Shown here piece by piece: positions 37,473 to 47,109 of a stretch of 64,000 bases of DNA. The stretch's first letter is position 1, and each line of letters begins with the position of its first letter. The position numbers were made by a program, and so were the translations under genes. The DNA lies in the NCBI RefSeq assembly GCF_004348895.1, contig NZ_RRZK01000007.1, positions 620,001 through 684,000 on the forward strand. The letters are read 5' to 3'. The notes beneath the pieces are model-generated. The model had not been told where the DNA came from, did no database searches, and worked only from the letters and a program-made list of their open reading frames with translations. The stretch comes from Pseudomonas vancouverensis (GTDB lineage Bacteria; Pseudomonadota; Gammaproteobacteria; Pseudomonadales; Pseudomonadaceae).

Positions 37473-38351
37473 ATGCGCCGCTGGGGTACTGAACGCGTCG
37501 TTGGCCTGCATGATCCGCGGGTCAACGAACATCATCTGGAGTCCACGGGCCTGCCCGCAGACAGTCGTCTGCGCTTGCTCAGCTTCAATATCCAAGTGGG
37601 TATCAGTACCGAGCGGTATCGGCATTACCTGACCCGAGGCTGGCAGCATCTGCTGCCGCACACCGGGCGTGCCGACAATCTGCAGAAAATCGGCAACCTG
37701 CTTGGCGACTTCGATCTGGTCGCCCTGCAGGAAGCCGACGGCGGAAGCCTGCGTTCCGGCTACGTCAATCAAGTCGAGCATCTGGCCCAACTCGGGGCCT
37801 TTCCTTACTGGTATCAACAACTCAATCGCAATCTTGGCCGACTCGCCCAGCACAGCAATGGTGTGCTGAGTCGAATGCGCCCATGGGCGATCGAAGACCA
37901 TCCGTTGCCCGGCCCAAAAGGCCGTGGGGCGATCCTGGTGCGCTTCGGTGAGGGCCCTGAGGCCCTGATCGTCGTGATGATGCACCTGGCGCTTGGCGCG
38001 CGTGCGCGGAGCCTGCAACTGGCCTACATCCGCGAGCTGATCGGCGATTACAAACACCAGGTGCTGATGGGCGACATGAACACCCATGCCAGCGATCTGC
38101 TGCAACATTCTCCGTTGCGTGACCTGGGCTTGCTCGCGCCGCAACTGGAAGCGACATTCCCCAGCTGGCGCCCGCAGCGTTGCCTGGACCATATCCTGTT
38201 GAGCCCGAGCCTGACCCTGGAAAAGGTCGAAGTTCTGGCCCATCCCATTTCCGATCACCTGCCGGTCGCGGTAGAGATTCGTCTGCCGGGTTCGCTCACG
38301 GCCGATGCATTGCCCGCGTTGAGTCCTGCCCCTCGCGGAACCCATGAATGA
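37473..38351 (+). CDS. endonuclease/exonuclease/phosphatase family protein
   Basis: A 292-residue protein of the DNase I/inositol phosphatase fold: LRLLSFNIQVG, ALQEADGG (metal-binding Glu), MGDMNTHASD (catalytic Asp and Asn) and the ending SDHLPVAVEI. There is no signal peptide. The substrate is unknown (DNA, phosphoinositide or another phosphodiester). It overlaps the diguanylate cyclase gene by four bases. Confidence 0.9.
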   Translation: MRRWGTERVVGLHDPRVNEHHLESTGLPADSRLRLLSFNIQVGISTERYRHYLTRGWQHLLPHTGRADNLQKIGNLLGDFDLVALQEADGGSLRSGYVNQVEHLAQLGAFPYWYQQLNRNLGRLAQHSNGVLSRMRPWAIEDHPLPGPKGRGAILVRFGEGPEALIVVMMHLALGARARSLQLAYIRELIGDYKHQVLMGDMNTHASDLLQHSPLRDLGLLAPQLEATFPSWRPQRCLDHILLSPSLTLEKVEVLAHPISDHLPVAVEIRLPGSLTADALPALSPAPRGTHE

Positions 38352-40417
38352 GCGACGAAGCACAGCGCTGGAAAGAGAAGTACCTCAAAAGCATTGAACA
38401 ACAGGAAAAGCTCGAGCGTCGCTGGGACGCACGGCTCGACTTGCTGCGTCGCGGGCTGGTGCGCAGCACCCTGGCGGCGGAAGGCACCGACCGTGCCGTT
38501 GACCAATGCATGAAGGAAATGCGTGAAGTCGTGCGCACCGATGACATGGACGCAAGGCTGGCCGCCCTGATTCCGCGTCTGGAAAAGGCCGTGCTCGATT
38601 CCGAGCAGCGCCGGGAAACCCGGGTCAACCAGACCAGTGCCGCGCTGAATGCTTTGGTCACGCAACTTCAGACACTACCGCTTCCAAGGGACGTGAGCCG
38701 CCCACTCAAGAGTTTCGCCAAGCAACTGGATGCGCGGGTCAGTCAGGCGCGCGAGATCCCTTTGTTGCTCAGCGAACTCAGCGGCTTGCAAGGCAAGGCC
38801 TTGAGCCAGCTGGAAACACCTGCAGAACCAGAACGCCCGGGGTTGTTGCAGCGCTTGTTTGGCAAAACCGAGGCCGAAGGGGCGAGCGCAGCGGACATCC
38901 CTGCGCCGATCCAGCATGCCGTCCAATCACCCGTTGAGGCCGCGCCCGAGCTGATCGTTGACGCGCCGGTGGCGAGGGTTGAGCCTGCAACGGTCGTCAT
39001 TGAGCCGGTGAAAACCGAACCGCTCGTTGCCGACCCAGTAGAGCCAGAGAGCGCAACCGCCGAGCCTATGGCAGAAGAGTCGAGCGCAGCGGAAATCGTG
39101 GCTTTTGTGCCCCCGGTCGTGCTGCCTCAGCCGACAGCTACAGATAGTGCAGACGTAACGGATGACCATAGGGTTCAAGTGCAGCCCCCTTCGGTTCAAC
39201 AGCATTCGGCGCCTGACCCCGAGCTGTCGAACAATCCGGACGAACTGACCGCGCAAGTGCTGCCTGACGACGCGCCAGAGCTCCCTGCCCCGGCTGAAAC
39301 AGTTTCGGGTATCGATGCGGAGCTCTCCGAACAGGATGCCCACTACGCGCTGCCTGATACTCCCGAGCCGTCCTACAGCTCGGTGGCCAGTCATATCGAA
39401 GAGACTTTGCTCGGGCTGCTCGACGACCTGACTTTACCTGAACGCCACCGCCCGCAAGCCGAGTCGATGCGCGATCGTCTGAAAAACGGTTTGAACTGGT
39501 ACGAGTTGCTGCCGATCCTCGACGATTTCGCGACCTTGATGCTGGCAATCACCGACAGTGGCCAACATGAGTTCGAAGCGTATCTGCAACGGCTCAACGA
39601 GCGCCTCGAATCGTTCCAGAGCAACCTGCAGGCGGCCACCGCTGGCCATGCCGACAACCGCTCAGCGGCACGGGAAATGGACACGCAGATCCGTGAACAA
39701 GTCGACGGCTTGCAGAGCAGCATGAAGGAAGCGGCGGACCTGGACGATCTCAAACTCGTCCTGGAAAACCATCTTGAAGGCTTGCTCGGCACCATGGACC
39801 AGCATCAGAAGCAACGCGACGAGCGCGAGCAGGAAGTCGCGGCTCGCCTGCACAGCCTGGCCGAGCGCGTTGCCCATATGGAGGAGGAAGCCCAGGGCTA
39901 CCGCGAACACCTTGAAGAACAGCGGCAGAAAGCGCTGGTTGATCCGCTGACCGGCTTGCCGAACCGTGCTGCCTGGAGCGAACGGCTGGATCAGGAAGTC
40001 AAACAATGGCAGCAGCACGGCAATACGCTGTTGCTGGCCATGCTCGATCTCGATCACTTCAAGCGCATCAACGACAACTACGGGCATCTGGCCGGCGACA
40101 AAGTGCTGAAAATCATTGCCACTGTGTTGCGCAAGCGTCTGCGCGGGACGGATTTCATTGCCCGCTTCGGTGGTGAAGAGTTCGTCTTGTTGATGCCCGC
40201 TACCGCGCAGGCCAACGGCCTGAAACTCATGGAGAGTCTGCGTGCAGCGATCGAGGCCTGTCCTTTTCACTTCAAGGGTGAGCCGGTGACCATCACCGTT
40301 TCCATCGGCATGACAGCGTTTCGTGCGGGAGAGCACGGCGATCAGGTGCTCAAAAGAGCCGATCAGGCGCTGTATCGCGCAAAAAATGCCGGGCGCAATC
40401 GAGTTGAGGCGGGCTGA
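38348..40417 (+). CDS. GGDEF-domain diguanylate cyclase (soluble)
   Basis: A 689-residue protein with no membrane segment. The N-terminal 170 residues are helical; about 170-340 is a low-complexity Pro/Glu/Ala/Val-rich linker; about 350-520 is a second helical/coiled-coil region; the GGDEF domain is about 525-689. The active loop is GGEEF in FIARFGGEEFVLL, so it should make cyclic di-GMP. The I-site RxxD is not obvious four residues earlier (RGTDF is nearby). It matches PA5487 (DgcH) by position. Confidence 0.92.
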   Translation: MSDEAQRWKEKYLKSIEQQEKLERRWDARLDLLRRGLVRSTLAAEGTDRAVDQCMKEMREVVRTDDMDARLAALIPRLEKAVLDSEQRRETRVNQTSAALNALVTQLQTLPLPRDVSRPLKSFAKQLDARVSQAREIPLLLSELSGLQGKALSQLETPAEPERPGLLQRLFGKTEAEGASAADIPAPIQHAVQSPVEAAPELIVDAPVARVEPATVVIEPVKTEPLVADPVEPESATAEPMAEESSAAEIVAFVPPVVLPQPTATDSADVTDDHRVQVQPPSVQQHSAPDPELSNNPDELTAQVLPDDAPELPAPAETVSGIDAELSEQDAHYALPDTPEPSYSSVASHIEETLLGLLDDLTLPERHRPQAESMRDRLKNGLNWYELLPILDDFATLMLAITDSGQHEFEAYLQRLNERLESFQSNLQAATAGHADNRSAAREMDTQIREQVDGLQSSMKEAADLDDLKLVLENHLEGLLGTMDQHQKQRDEREQEVAARLHSLAERVAHMEEEAQGYREHLEEQRQKALVDPLTGLPNRAAWSERLDQEVKQWQQHGNTLLLAMLDLDHFKRINDNYGHLAGDKVLKIIATVLRKRLRGTDFIARFGGEEFVLLMPATAQANGLKLMESLRAAIEACPFHFKGEPVTITVSIGMTAFRAGEHGDQVLKRADQALYRAKNAGRNRVEAG

Positions 40418-40520
40418 CCGGCAATTGTTCCTTGATGTTTAATTCAGCGAGATGGACGTCCTCGCGCCGGGCAGTACGTTACACTGTTGCATTATCGTCA
40501 CCTGTGTACTGCCCTACGCC

Positions 40521-41300
40521 ATGAAATATTTTGCCCTTATCGTCTCGCTGATTCTGCTGGCCGGATGTGCCAGCGGTCCGCGCTATGACACCAGCCATCC
40601 CTCGGCCAATTACGACAGCCGCATCCAGTTCGTGGTGGTGCATTACACCAATGCCTCGCTGGAACGTTCGCTGCAATTGCTGACCCATGGCGAAGTCAGT
40701 AGCCATTACCTGATTGGTGACGACAAGGGCGCGACAATCTACAAACTGATGGACGAGAATCAGCGCGCCTGGCACGCCGGGGACAGTGAATGGAGGGGGC
40801 GCACCTGGCTCAATTCCAGCTCCATCGGTATCGAGATCGTCAATCCGGGTTTCAAGGAAACCCCTACCGGGCGTCTCTGGTATCCCTACAGCGAAGCTCA
40901 GGTTCAGTCCCTGATCTTATTGCTCAAGGACATCAGCAAACGTCAGGGTATCAATCCGCGAGACATCATTGGTCACAGCGACATCGCACCCTTGCGCAAG
41001 CTCGACCCGGGGCCGTTGTTTCCGTGGAAGCGTCTGGCAGCCGAAGGCCTGGGCGTCTGGCCGAACGAGCAGCAGGTTGCGCGTCAGCAGCTGCGGTTCG
41101 CCGAGCAACTGCCAAGCATCGGCTGGTTCCAGGCGCAATTGGCGAGTGCCGGCTATGCGACGCCTCAGACCGGTGAACTGGATGTGGCGACCCGTCACGT
41201 GATCGCCGCCTTCCAGATGCATTTCCGCCCGTCCCGTTTTGACGGCACTCCGGATGCCCAAACGGCTGCGCTGCTGATGGTGCTGAACCAGACAAAATAA
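40521..41300 (+). CDS. ampDh2: N-acetylmuramoyl-L-alanine amidase, AmpDh2-like lipoprotein
   Basis: A 259-residue lipoprotein (lipobox LLAGC, Cys near residue 15), with an Amidase_2 domain (VVVHYT, HAGDSEWRG, GHSDIAPLRKLDPG: zinc ligands and catalytic residues) and a C-terminal peptidoglycan-binding domain (LASAGYATPQTGELD...). It cleaves the lactyl-Ala bond of peptidoglycan or anhydro-muropeptides from the outer-membrane inner face. I chose the ATG at 40521 because it begins the signal peptide. The place between the GGDEF gene and kinB agrees with P. aeruginosa ampDh2, apart from the inserted EAL gene. Confidence 0.88.
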   Translation: MKYFALIVSLILLAGCASGPRYDTSHPSANYDSRIQFVVVHYTNASLERSLQLLTHGEVSSHYLIGDDKGATIYKLMDENQRAWHAGDSEWRGRTWLNSSSIGIEIVNPGFKETPTGRLWYPYSEAQVQSLILLLKDISKRQGINPRDIIGHSDIAPLRKLDPGPLFPWKRLAAEGLGVWPNEQQVARQQLRFAEQLPSIGWFQAQLASAGYATPQTGELDVATRHVIAAFQMHFRPSRFDGTPDAQTAALLMVLNQTK

Positions 41301-41375
41301 TGACGCCGCCCGACGGTCCGGGCGTTTTGCCAATCAGCAGCTATAACTCATTGGTAATTCTTCGGATATCCATAG

Positions 41376-42989
41376 ATGGCTGTTGCTCGAGAGACTTTCC
41401 GCAGCTGGTTCTATCGCCCCTGGTTTTTGGGGCTGCTGGCGGCTGTCTTGAGCGCAACGCTGCTGATGGCCGGCAGCCTGTTTGTCGCCATGCATCAGGT
41501 CGAGCAAAACGAAAGCGAAGAAATGAATGCCCAGGGCGAGCGTTTCCTCGCGCGCCTCGAGCAACTGTTCGGGCAATTGCGTGAAAGCCTCGACGACCTT
41601 GAAGCCCAGCCGCTGCGCAGTTGCGATGATGAGATGATCGCGACCTTGCAGCAGGTCAGTTTCAATTACCGCTTCGTCTACGAAGCGGCCTATATGGATG
41701 CCACCCGAATCTGCTCCAACCGACCGCGCCAGGAAGGGTTGTCGCTGATTCGCCCGCCGGACATCAAGGGACCGACCTACAGCTATTGGCTCAACACCAC
41801 CACCGAACCCGATGAGAACCGGGCGGCGTTGATGCTCGGGCGCGGCAATTTTCGGGTCGCGACCTCACGTGGGCATTTGACCGACATGGTCGACCTGTCT
41901 CCCGGCAGTAGCCTGTTGGTGGTGCTCGACCATGGCACTCGCGCCATTCCGGTGTTGGGTGTGTCGCAGGTCTGGCCCCCGACCGAGGCCTGGCCACCGA
42001 AAAACCGCGATGCCCTGCAGATCACCCAGACGCGGTTGATTTACCGCATGCCCACCGATAACCCCGAGTATCAACTGGTGCTGATCAGCCCGCGTACCGG
42101 CATGCACATCCCGCCGGTCTGGTGGTGGTTGCTGCCGGCCAGCCTGGCATTGGGCGTGTGCGTGGGGTTCCTGGTGTTTCTGCTGGTGCGTCAGCGTCAG
42201 TCGCTGGATGCCGAGCTCACCGGCGCGATTCGCCGCGGCGAATTGCAAGTGCTGTATCAACCCATTTTCGACCTCGACAGCCGTAACTGTGTCGGGGCTG
42301 AGGCGCTGTTACGTTGGCGCAGGCCGGACGGCACGCTGACCAGTCCTGATCTTTTCATCCCGATGGCGGAGAACACCGGGCAGATACGGCAGATGACCGA
42401 TTTTGTCCTGCAGCGGTTACTGGAACAGCTCGGCCAGCTGCTGCGCGCCAACCCTCAGCTGTATATCTCGGTGAACCTTGCAGCCTGTGACGTGATGGTT
42501 CCACGCATCGGCCAGGTGATGGAGCGCCTGCTGACGTTGCATCGGGTGGCAGCCCGGCAGATTGCCTTTGAAGTCACCGAGCGCGGATTGATCGATGTGG
42601 TGGTCGCCCGGGAAAACCTGCAGGCCTTGCGCGATGTCGGCCATCAGGTGTTGATCGACGACTTCGGCACCGGCTATTGCAGCCTCGCCTACCTGCAAAC
42701 CTTGCCAGTGGACTGCTTGAAAATCGACAAGGCGTTTATCGATGCCCTGGGTCATGATGCCGCGAGCAGTGGTGTGGCCCCGCACATCATTCACATGGCG
42801 CAATCGCTGCACTTGAAGGTGATTGCCGAAGGCATCGAGCATGAGGCCCAGGCCGAGTTCCTCAGCAGCGAAGGCGTGAAGTTCGGTCAGGGCTGGTTGT
42901 TCGCCCATGCCTTGAGCGCCGTGCAGTTCATCGAGTTGATCACCCGGGGCCGCAGACGCCAAGGACGACGTCTGGATGACGAGGCGTAA
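41376..42989 (+). CDS. membrane cyclic di-GMP phosphodiesterase, CSS-EAL type
   Basis: A 537-residue protein: membrane helix at about 15-38, periplasmic CSS-type domain at about 39-245 with two Cys (RSCDDEM and RICSNRP), second helix at about 247-270, and EAL domain at about 278-530. The catalytic set is intact: EALLRW, NLAACDV, EVTERG, DDFGTGYCSLAYL, KIDKAFID, EGIE. It hydrolyses cyclic di-GMP. In this class the periplasmic Cys pair controls activity through disulfide state, and dsbA lies 4.5 kb upstream. No GGDEF domain is present. Confidence 0.9.
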   Translation: MAVARETFRSWFYRPWFLGLLAAVLSATLLMAGSLFVAMHQVEQNESEEMNAQGERFLARLEQLFGQLRESLDDLEAQPLRSCDDEMIATLQQVSFNYRFVYEAAYMDATRICSNRPRQEGLSLIRPPDIKGPTYSYWLNTTTEPDENRAALMLGRGNFRVATSRGHLTDMVDLSPGSSLLVVLDHGTRAIPVLGVSQVWPPTEAWPPKNRDALQITQTRLIYRMPTDNPEYQLVLISPRTGMHIPPVWWWLLPASLALGVCVGFLVFLLVRQRQSLDAELTGAIRRGELQVLYQPIFDLDSRNCVGAEALLRWRRPDGTLTSPDLFIPMAENTGQIRQMTDFVLQRLLEQLGQLLRANPQLYISVNLAACDVMVPRIGQVMERLLTLHRVAARQIAFEVTERGLIDVVVARENLQALRDVGHQVLIDDFGTGYCSLAYLQTLPVDCLKIDKAFIDALGHDAASSGVAPHIIHMAQSLHLKVIAEGIEHEAQAEFLSSEGVKFGQGWLFAHALSAVQFIELITRGRRRQGRRLDDEA

Positions 42990-42995
42990 AGTGCT

Positions 42996-44786
42996 CTAGA
43001 CGGCCAGTGCCATGTAGAACTGGGTACCCTGCCCCGGCCGCGAATACACGCCCATGCGCCCGCCATGCAGCTGCACGATTTCCTTGCACAGTGCCAGGCC
43101 GAGCCCTGCCCCGCCTTTCTTGCGTCCGACCTGAACAAAGGGTTCGAAGATCCGTCCTTGCTGGCCGTAGGCAATGCCTTCACCGTTGTCCTCGACACTG
43201 ATGATCACCCGGTCGCCGTGACGCCGGGCCTGCAAGCGTATACGGCCACCGGAACCGGTGTGGCGCAGGGCGTTGTCGATCAGGTTGTCGAGGACTCGAT
43301 CCAGTTGTGCCTGATCGGCCTGCAAGCGTGGTAACGGGCCCTGCATTTCCACCAAAAGATCGATCTGTTGCGCACTGGCCGACTCGGCGAAGCGCGCCTG
43401 GGCCTGCTCCAACAAATCCTCGATGGAACAAGGTGCCAGGCTGAGCTTTTGCAAGCCGTTCTGGTAACGGGAGAAATTCAGCAGGTCGTTGATCAATTGC
43501 ATCAAACGCTGCATTTCTTCGTTCACGGTGTCCAACAGATCGGCTTCCCGTGAGTCTGCGGCAAAGTGCGCGCGTTCACGGAACAGGCCGAAGGCCATGT
43601 GCATGCCGGTTACCGGCGTTCGCAATTCATGGGAGGCGCGCAAGACGAATTCGCTACGAACCCGCTCGAAGGCACGCTGCTCTGTCACGTCGTGCAGCAC
43701 CATCACGGCGCCGAGAATATGGCCCTGGGTATGGATCACCGGCGTCAGGCTGTAGGTCAGCAGGCGCGATTCACCATCCACTTCGATACTCAGGTCTTCC
43801 GGCGCGCGCTCCAGGGTGCCGCCGCGCAGGACCAATTGCAGTTGCTCATCTAGCTCCGGGCGCTCGAGTGCCGTGCCCAGGCCTTGACCGAAACGGTCCG
43901 AGTCCCAACCCAGTTGGCGCTGTGCGACGGGGTTGAGATGCTCCAGCTGTCCCTGGCGGTCAATCATCAGCAAGCCATCATCGATACCGTCCAGCACAGC
44001 CTGCAAACGCTGCTGACCAGCCAGCAGCTCGTCGACGTTGGTGGCCTGATGTTCACGCAGAGCCTCGGCCATGATCCCGAATCGGCGGGTCAACTGGTTG
44101 AGTTCAACCGCCGAGGAGATCGGCAGTGTCACGTCGAAATTTCCCTGACCAATGTTGTCCGCTGCCTGGGCCAGCGCCTCGATGGGCGCGCCAAAGCGGC
44201 GCGAGATGGCGTGGGCGGTGATAAACCCGATGACAAGAACGGCCAGCCCCACCAGTCCCAGCAACCCGGCGACCAGCAACGCCCGCTCCCGGGCCCGGCG
44301 TTCGGTATCGTTGATGTTGTCCAGGGCGCGCTTGTGTTCGGCAATCAAGCCATTGCGCAACGCATTGAATTTATCCGTGAGCTCATCGTGACTGCTGAGC
44401 ACGTTGGTTGTGTCCGGCGACCGCTCATAGGCCTCGATAAAACTCTGGTAATCGGCCTTGGCCTTTCTGAAACCGTAGTCATTGCCATTTTCCGCCGGTT
44501 CTTGGGCGATACCTTCTTCGAGCAGCTGGAAATAATGTTGTTTGGAGGCATCGAACGCGGCGGTATCCGGTTTTTCGCTGAGCATGATGATCAACTGGTC
44601 ACCCAGGGTCTGGCGCAGCTTGAGGCCCAGATCCAGGGTGATGAAGTTGCTGCGTATCAGCGCTTCCTGGCTGCCGGCCATCTGCATCACGCTGACCAGC
44701 CCGAGCAACAGGCCGAGCAAGGCCACGGTGATCAGCGCGGAGATGCTCAGGAAGAGCCGGGTCCGCAACTTCATCGCCCATTTCAT
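42996..44786 (-). CDS. kinB: sensor histidine kinase/phosphatase KinB
   Basis: A 596-residue inner-membrane sensor: helix at about 12-34, periplasmic region at about 35-165, helix at about 166-188, HAMP, PAS at about 255-360, HisKA with SHELRTPVTGM, and HATPase_c (DNALRH, DNGEGIA, GGAGLGLAL). It controls AlgB phosphorylation and, in P. aeruginosa, alginate and virulence. I chose the ATG at 44786 (MKWAMKLRTRLFLSIS), ten bases after the algB stop; an ATG at 44774 is the alternative. Confidence 0.94.
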   Translation of the reverse strand: MKWAMKLRTRLFLSISALITVALLGLLLGLVSVMQMAGSQEALIRSNFITLDLGLKLRQTLGDQLIIMLSEKPDTAAFDASKQHYFQLLEEGIAQEPAENGNDYGFRKAKADYQSFIEAYERSPDTTNVLSSHDELTDKFNALRNGLIAEHKRALDNINDTERRARERALLVAGLLGLVGLAVLVIGFITAHAISRRFGAPIEALAQAADNIGQGNFDVTLPISSAVELNQLTRRFGIMAEALREHQATNVDELLAGQQRLQAVLDGIDDGLLMIDRQGQLEHLNPVAQRQLGWDSDRFGQGLGTALERPELDEQLQLVLRGGTLERAPEDLSIEVDGESRLLTYSLTPVIHTQGHILGAVMVLHDVTEQRAFERVRSEFVLRASHELRTPVTGMHMAFGLFRERAHFAADSREADLLDTVNEEMQRLMQLINDLLNFSRYQNGLQKLSLAPCSIEDLLEQAQARFAESASAQQIDLLVEMQGPLPRLQADQAQLDRVLDNLIDNALRHTGSGGRIRLQARRHGDRVIISVEDNGEGIAYGQQGRIFEPFVQVGRKKGGAGLGLALCKEIVQLHGGRMGVYSRPGQGTQFYMALAV

Positions 44787-44796
44787 TGGCGGCGGC

Positions 44797-46143
44797 TCAC
44801 AAATTGTACTGCTTGCGTTTGCGATACAGCGTCGAGGCGTCGATGCCCAGGGTCTTGGCCGCCTGATCCAGTGTACCGGCAGTGGCCAGAACGGCGCCGA
44901 TGTGGGCTTTCTCCAATTCATCCAGGCTCAGCGCAGCGCCAATGCGTGGTGCGTTGTTGACCGGGGTTTCGGCCATGCCCAGGTGGCTGATTTCGACACG
45001 CTCCTGCGGGCAGATGATGCTGGCCCGTTCGATCACGTTGCGCAGTTCACGGATGTTGCCGGGCCAGCGATAGCTCAGCAGGGCTTCGCGTGCCTCATCA
45101 CTGAAGGCGCGTGCGGGGCGGGCGTATTCCTTGACGAAGCGGGCCAGAAAGCGATCGGCAAGGTTGAGAATGTCCTCGCGGCGTTCACGCAGCGGCGGCA
45201 GGTGCAAGGTAATGACGTTGAGGCGATACAACAGGTCTTCACGGAAGCGTCCGTCACGCACCATGTCTTCAAGGTTGAGGTTGGTGGCGGCGAGGATGCG
45301 CACATCGGCGCGGCGAGTCACCGGATCGCCGACGCGCTCGTATTCCTTGTCCTGAATGAAACGCAGCAACTTGGGCTGCAATGTCAGAGGGAAATCACCA
45401 ATTTCGTCGAGAAACAGCGTACCGCCGTCGGCCTGGTTGACTCGACCCAAGGTGCTTTCGCTGGCTCCGGTGAATGCGCCGCGGCTGTGGCCGAAGAGTT
45501 CGCTTTCCATGAGTTCGGCGGTCAAGGACGGACAGTTGATGGTGACGCAGGACTTCTTCGCGCGTTTGCTCCAGCTATGAATAGCCTGGGACAGCTCGCC
45601 CTTGCCGGTGCCAGACTCACCGAGGATCAGGATATTCGCATCGGTGGAAGCGACCTGGCGGGCGGTTTCCAGCACCACTTTCATCGCCGGGCTGTGAGAG
45701 TCCAGGCCGTCCTTGGGCTTGCGCACTTCGCCTTCCAGCGCCTCGAGTCGTGCCGACAGTTGGCGTACTTCCAGTTGCTTGGCGGTAGCCAGGCGCAATT
45801 GATCGGGGCTGCAGGGTTTGACCAGGTAGTCGGCGGCACCGGCCTGTATGGCATCCACGGCCGTGTCGACGGCCGAGTGTGCAGTGACGATCACCACCCG
45901 CATCCACGGTGCCTGTATGCGCATTTGCGCCAGCACATCCAGGCCGTTGTCTTCACCCAGGCGCAGATCGAGGAAGCACAGGTCGAACACCTGGCGTTGC
46001 AGCAGCGTTTCTGCCTGCGCGGCGCTGGTGGCGGTGGCGACACTGTAGCCTTCATCTTCGAGGCAGTAACGGAAAGTACGCAGGATGGCGGATTCGTCGT
46101 CCACCAGCAGAATGCGGCCTTGATGCTCAGTGGCTGATTCCAT
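44797..46143 (-). CDS. algB: NtrC-type response regulator AlgB
   Basis: A 448-residue regulator with receiver domain (LLVDDE near residue 14, phospho-Asp in LCFLDLRLG, Lys in YLVKP), AAA+ sigma-54 activator domain (GESGTGKGELS Walker A, SRGAFTGA for sigma-54 contact, GGTLFLDEIGDFP) and a C-terminal Fis-type helix-turn-helix (LDQAAKTLGIDASTLYRKRKQY). It regulates alginate genes with KinB. The ATG at 46143 follows AAGGAGCG. Although GAFTGA is present, AlgB is reported to act at algD without sigma-54. Confidence 0.95.
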   Translation of the reverse strand: MESATEHQGRILLVDDESAILRTFRYCLEDEGYSVATATSAAQAETLLQRQVFDLCFLDLRLGEDNGLDVLAQMRIQAPWMRVVIVTAHSAVDTAVDAIQAGAADYLVKPCSPDQLRLATAKQLEVRQLSARLEALEGEVRKPKDGLDSHSPAMKVVLETARQVASTDANILILGESGTGKGELSQAIHSWSKRAKKSCVTINCPSLTAELMESELFGHSRGAFTGASESTLGRVNQADGGTLFLDEIGDFPLTLQPKLLRFIQDKEYERVGDPVTRRADVRILAATNLNLEDMVRDGRFREDLLYRLNVITLHLPPLRERREDILNLADRFLARFVKEYARPARAFSDEAREALLSYRWPGNIRELRNVIERASIICPQERVEISHLGMAETPVNNAPRIGAALSLDELEKAHIGAVLATAGTLDQAAKTLGIDASTLYRKRKQYNL

Positions 46144-46582
46144 GTTCCTACGCTCCTTAATGAATGATCTTGATTTAGTCCCGGAAAAATCGGGCAAGTT
46201 GCATGATTGATTCTGAGCCATTACTGCCATGGCAGGGTAGCGCTCATCTCACCTATCGGTCAGATGCCTGATTTTTCGGCTCTTTAAAGGCAAGACCGGA
46301 CGGCAACAATGACCTGTGTCCATTTCTGACACTCGCGGGCATCTCGCAATTCCAAAAAAATTCCTGATTCCTATGAGCTGATCGTGCATTTCGCACGAGC
46401 AGGTGGGGTGCATCGTGCAGGATGCGCCCGAAATGATTTTTAATGAATTTGTAACTTGTTGATTTATAAGGAAATAAATCGATCAAAAAACTGGCATGCG
46501 GGCTGCAATTGTCTGGTTATTCAGGGCATTCAAGAACAAGCGCCCGTTACCAGATCCCGACCCTGTTGGGAGGAGCCTCAGG
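46144..46582. other. 439-base intergenic region upstream of algB
   Basis: No gene is seen. It contains the palindrome CTGCCATGGCAG (46224-46235), an inverted repeat TCGTGC-N5-GCACGA (46382-46398) and a second ATCGTGCA (46412-46419) exactly 31 bases after the first. The right half is AT-rich and promoter-like for the plus-strand gene at 46583. Confidence 0.6.
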
Positions 46583-46870
46583 ATGAACCGTCAACGTGCC
46601 GCTCAACTGCACATTTCGCCATTGCACATCCAGCAAGGTCTGTTTGCTGTATTGGCGTTGCTGATCACCTTGATCGGCGTCCAGCAATTTCAACGCTGGG
46701 AGCAGAGTCAGCAGCAGGACGCGCCAACCCTGAACTTTGAAAAACCGGTTCAAAGCCATTTCAGCGCTGTCAGCAGCCGTCAGGCGGACAGCACACCGAT
46801 GCGCATGATGGACGTCGATCAGGCCAGTCCTGTGGGTGAGATACGTCATCAGGAGCGTTGGGTGTTCTAG
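46583..46870 (+). CDS. small single-pass membrane protein (PA5482-like)
   Basis: A 95-residue protein with one membrane helix (IQQGLFAVLALLITLIGVQQF, about 19-39) and a polar C-terminal tail ending RHQERWVF. GGGAGGAGCC lies upstream of the ATG at 46583. It is conserved beside algB in pseudomonads as far as I recall. The function is unknown. Confidence 0.72.
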   Translation: MNRQRAAQLHISPLHIQQGLFAVLALLITLIGVQQFQRWEQSQQQDAPTLNFEKPVQSHFSAVSSRQADSTPMRMMDVDQASPVGEIRHQERWVF

Positions 46871-46916
46871 GCAATACATCCGCCGCACGCGATGCGTCGG
46901 GCCATGCAGTCTCTAA

Positions 46917-47108
<192 letters not shown>

Positions 47109-47109
47109 C

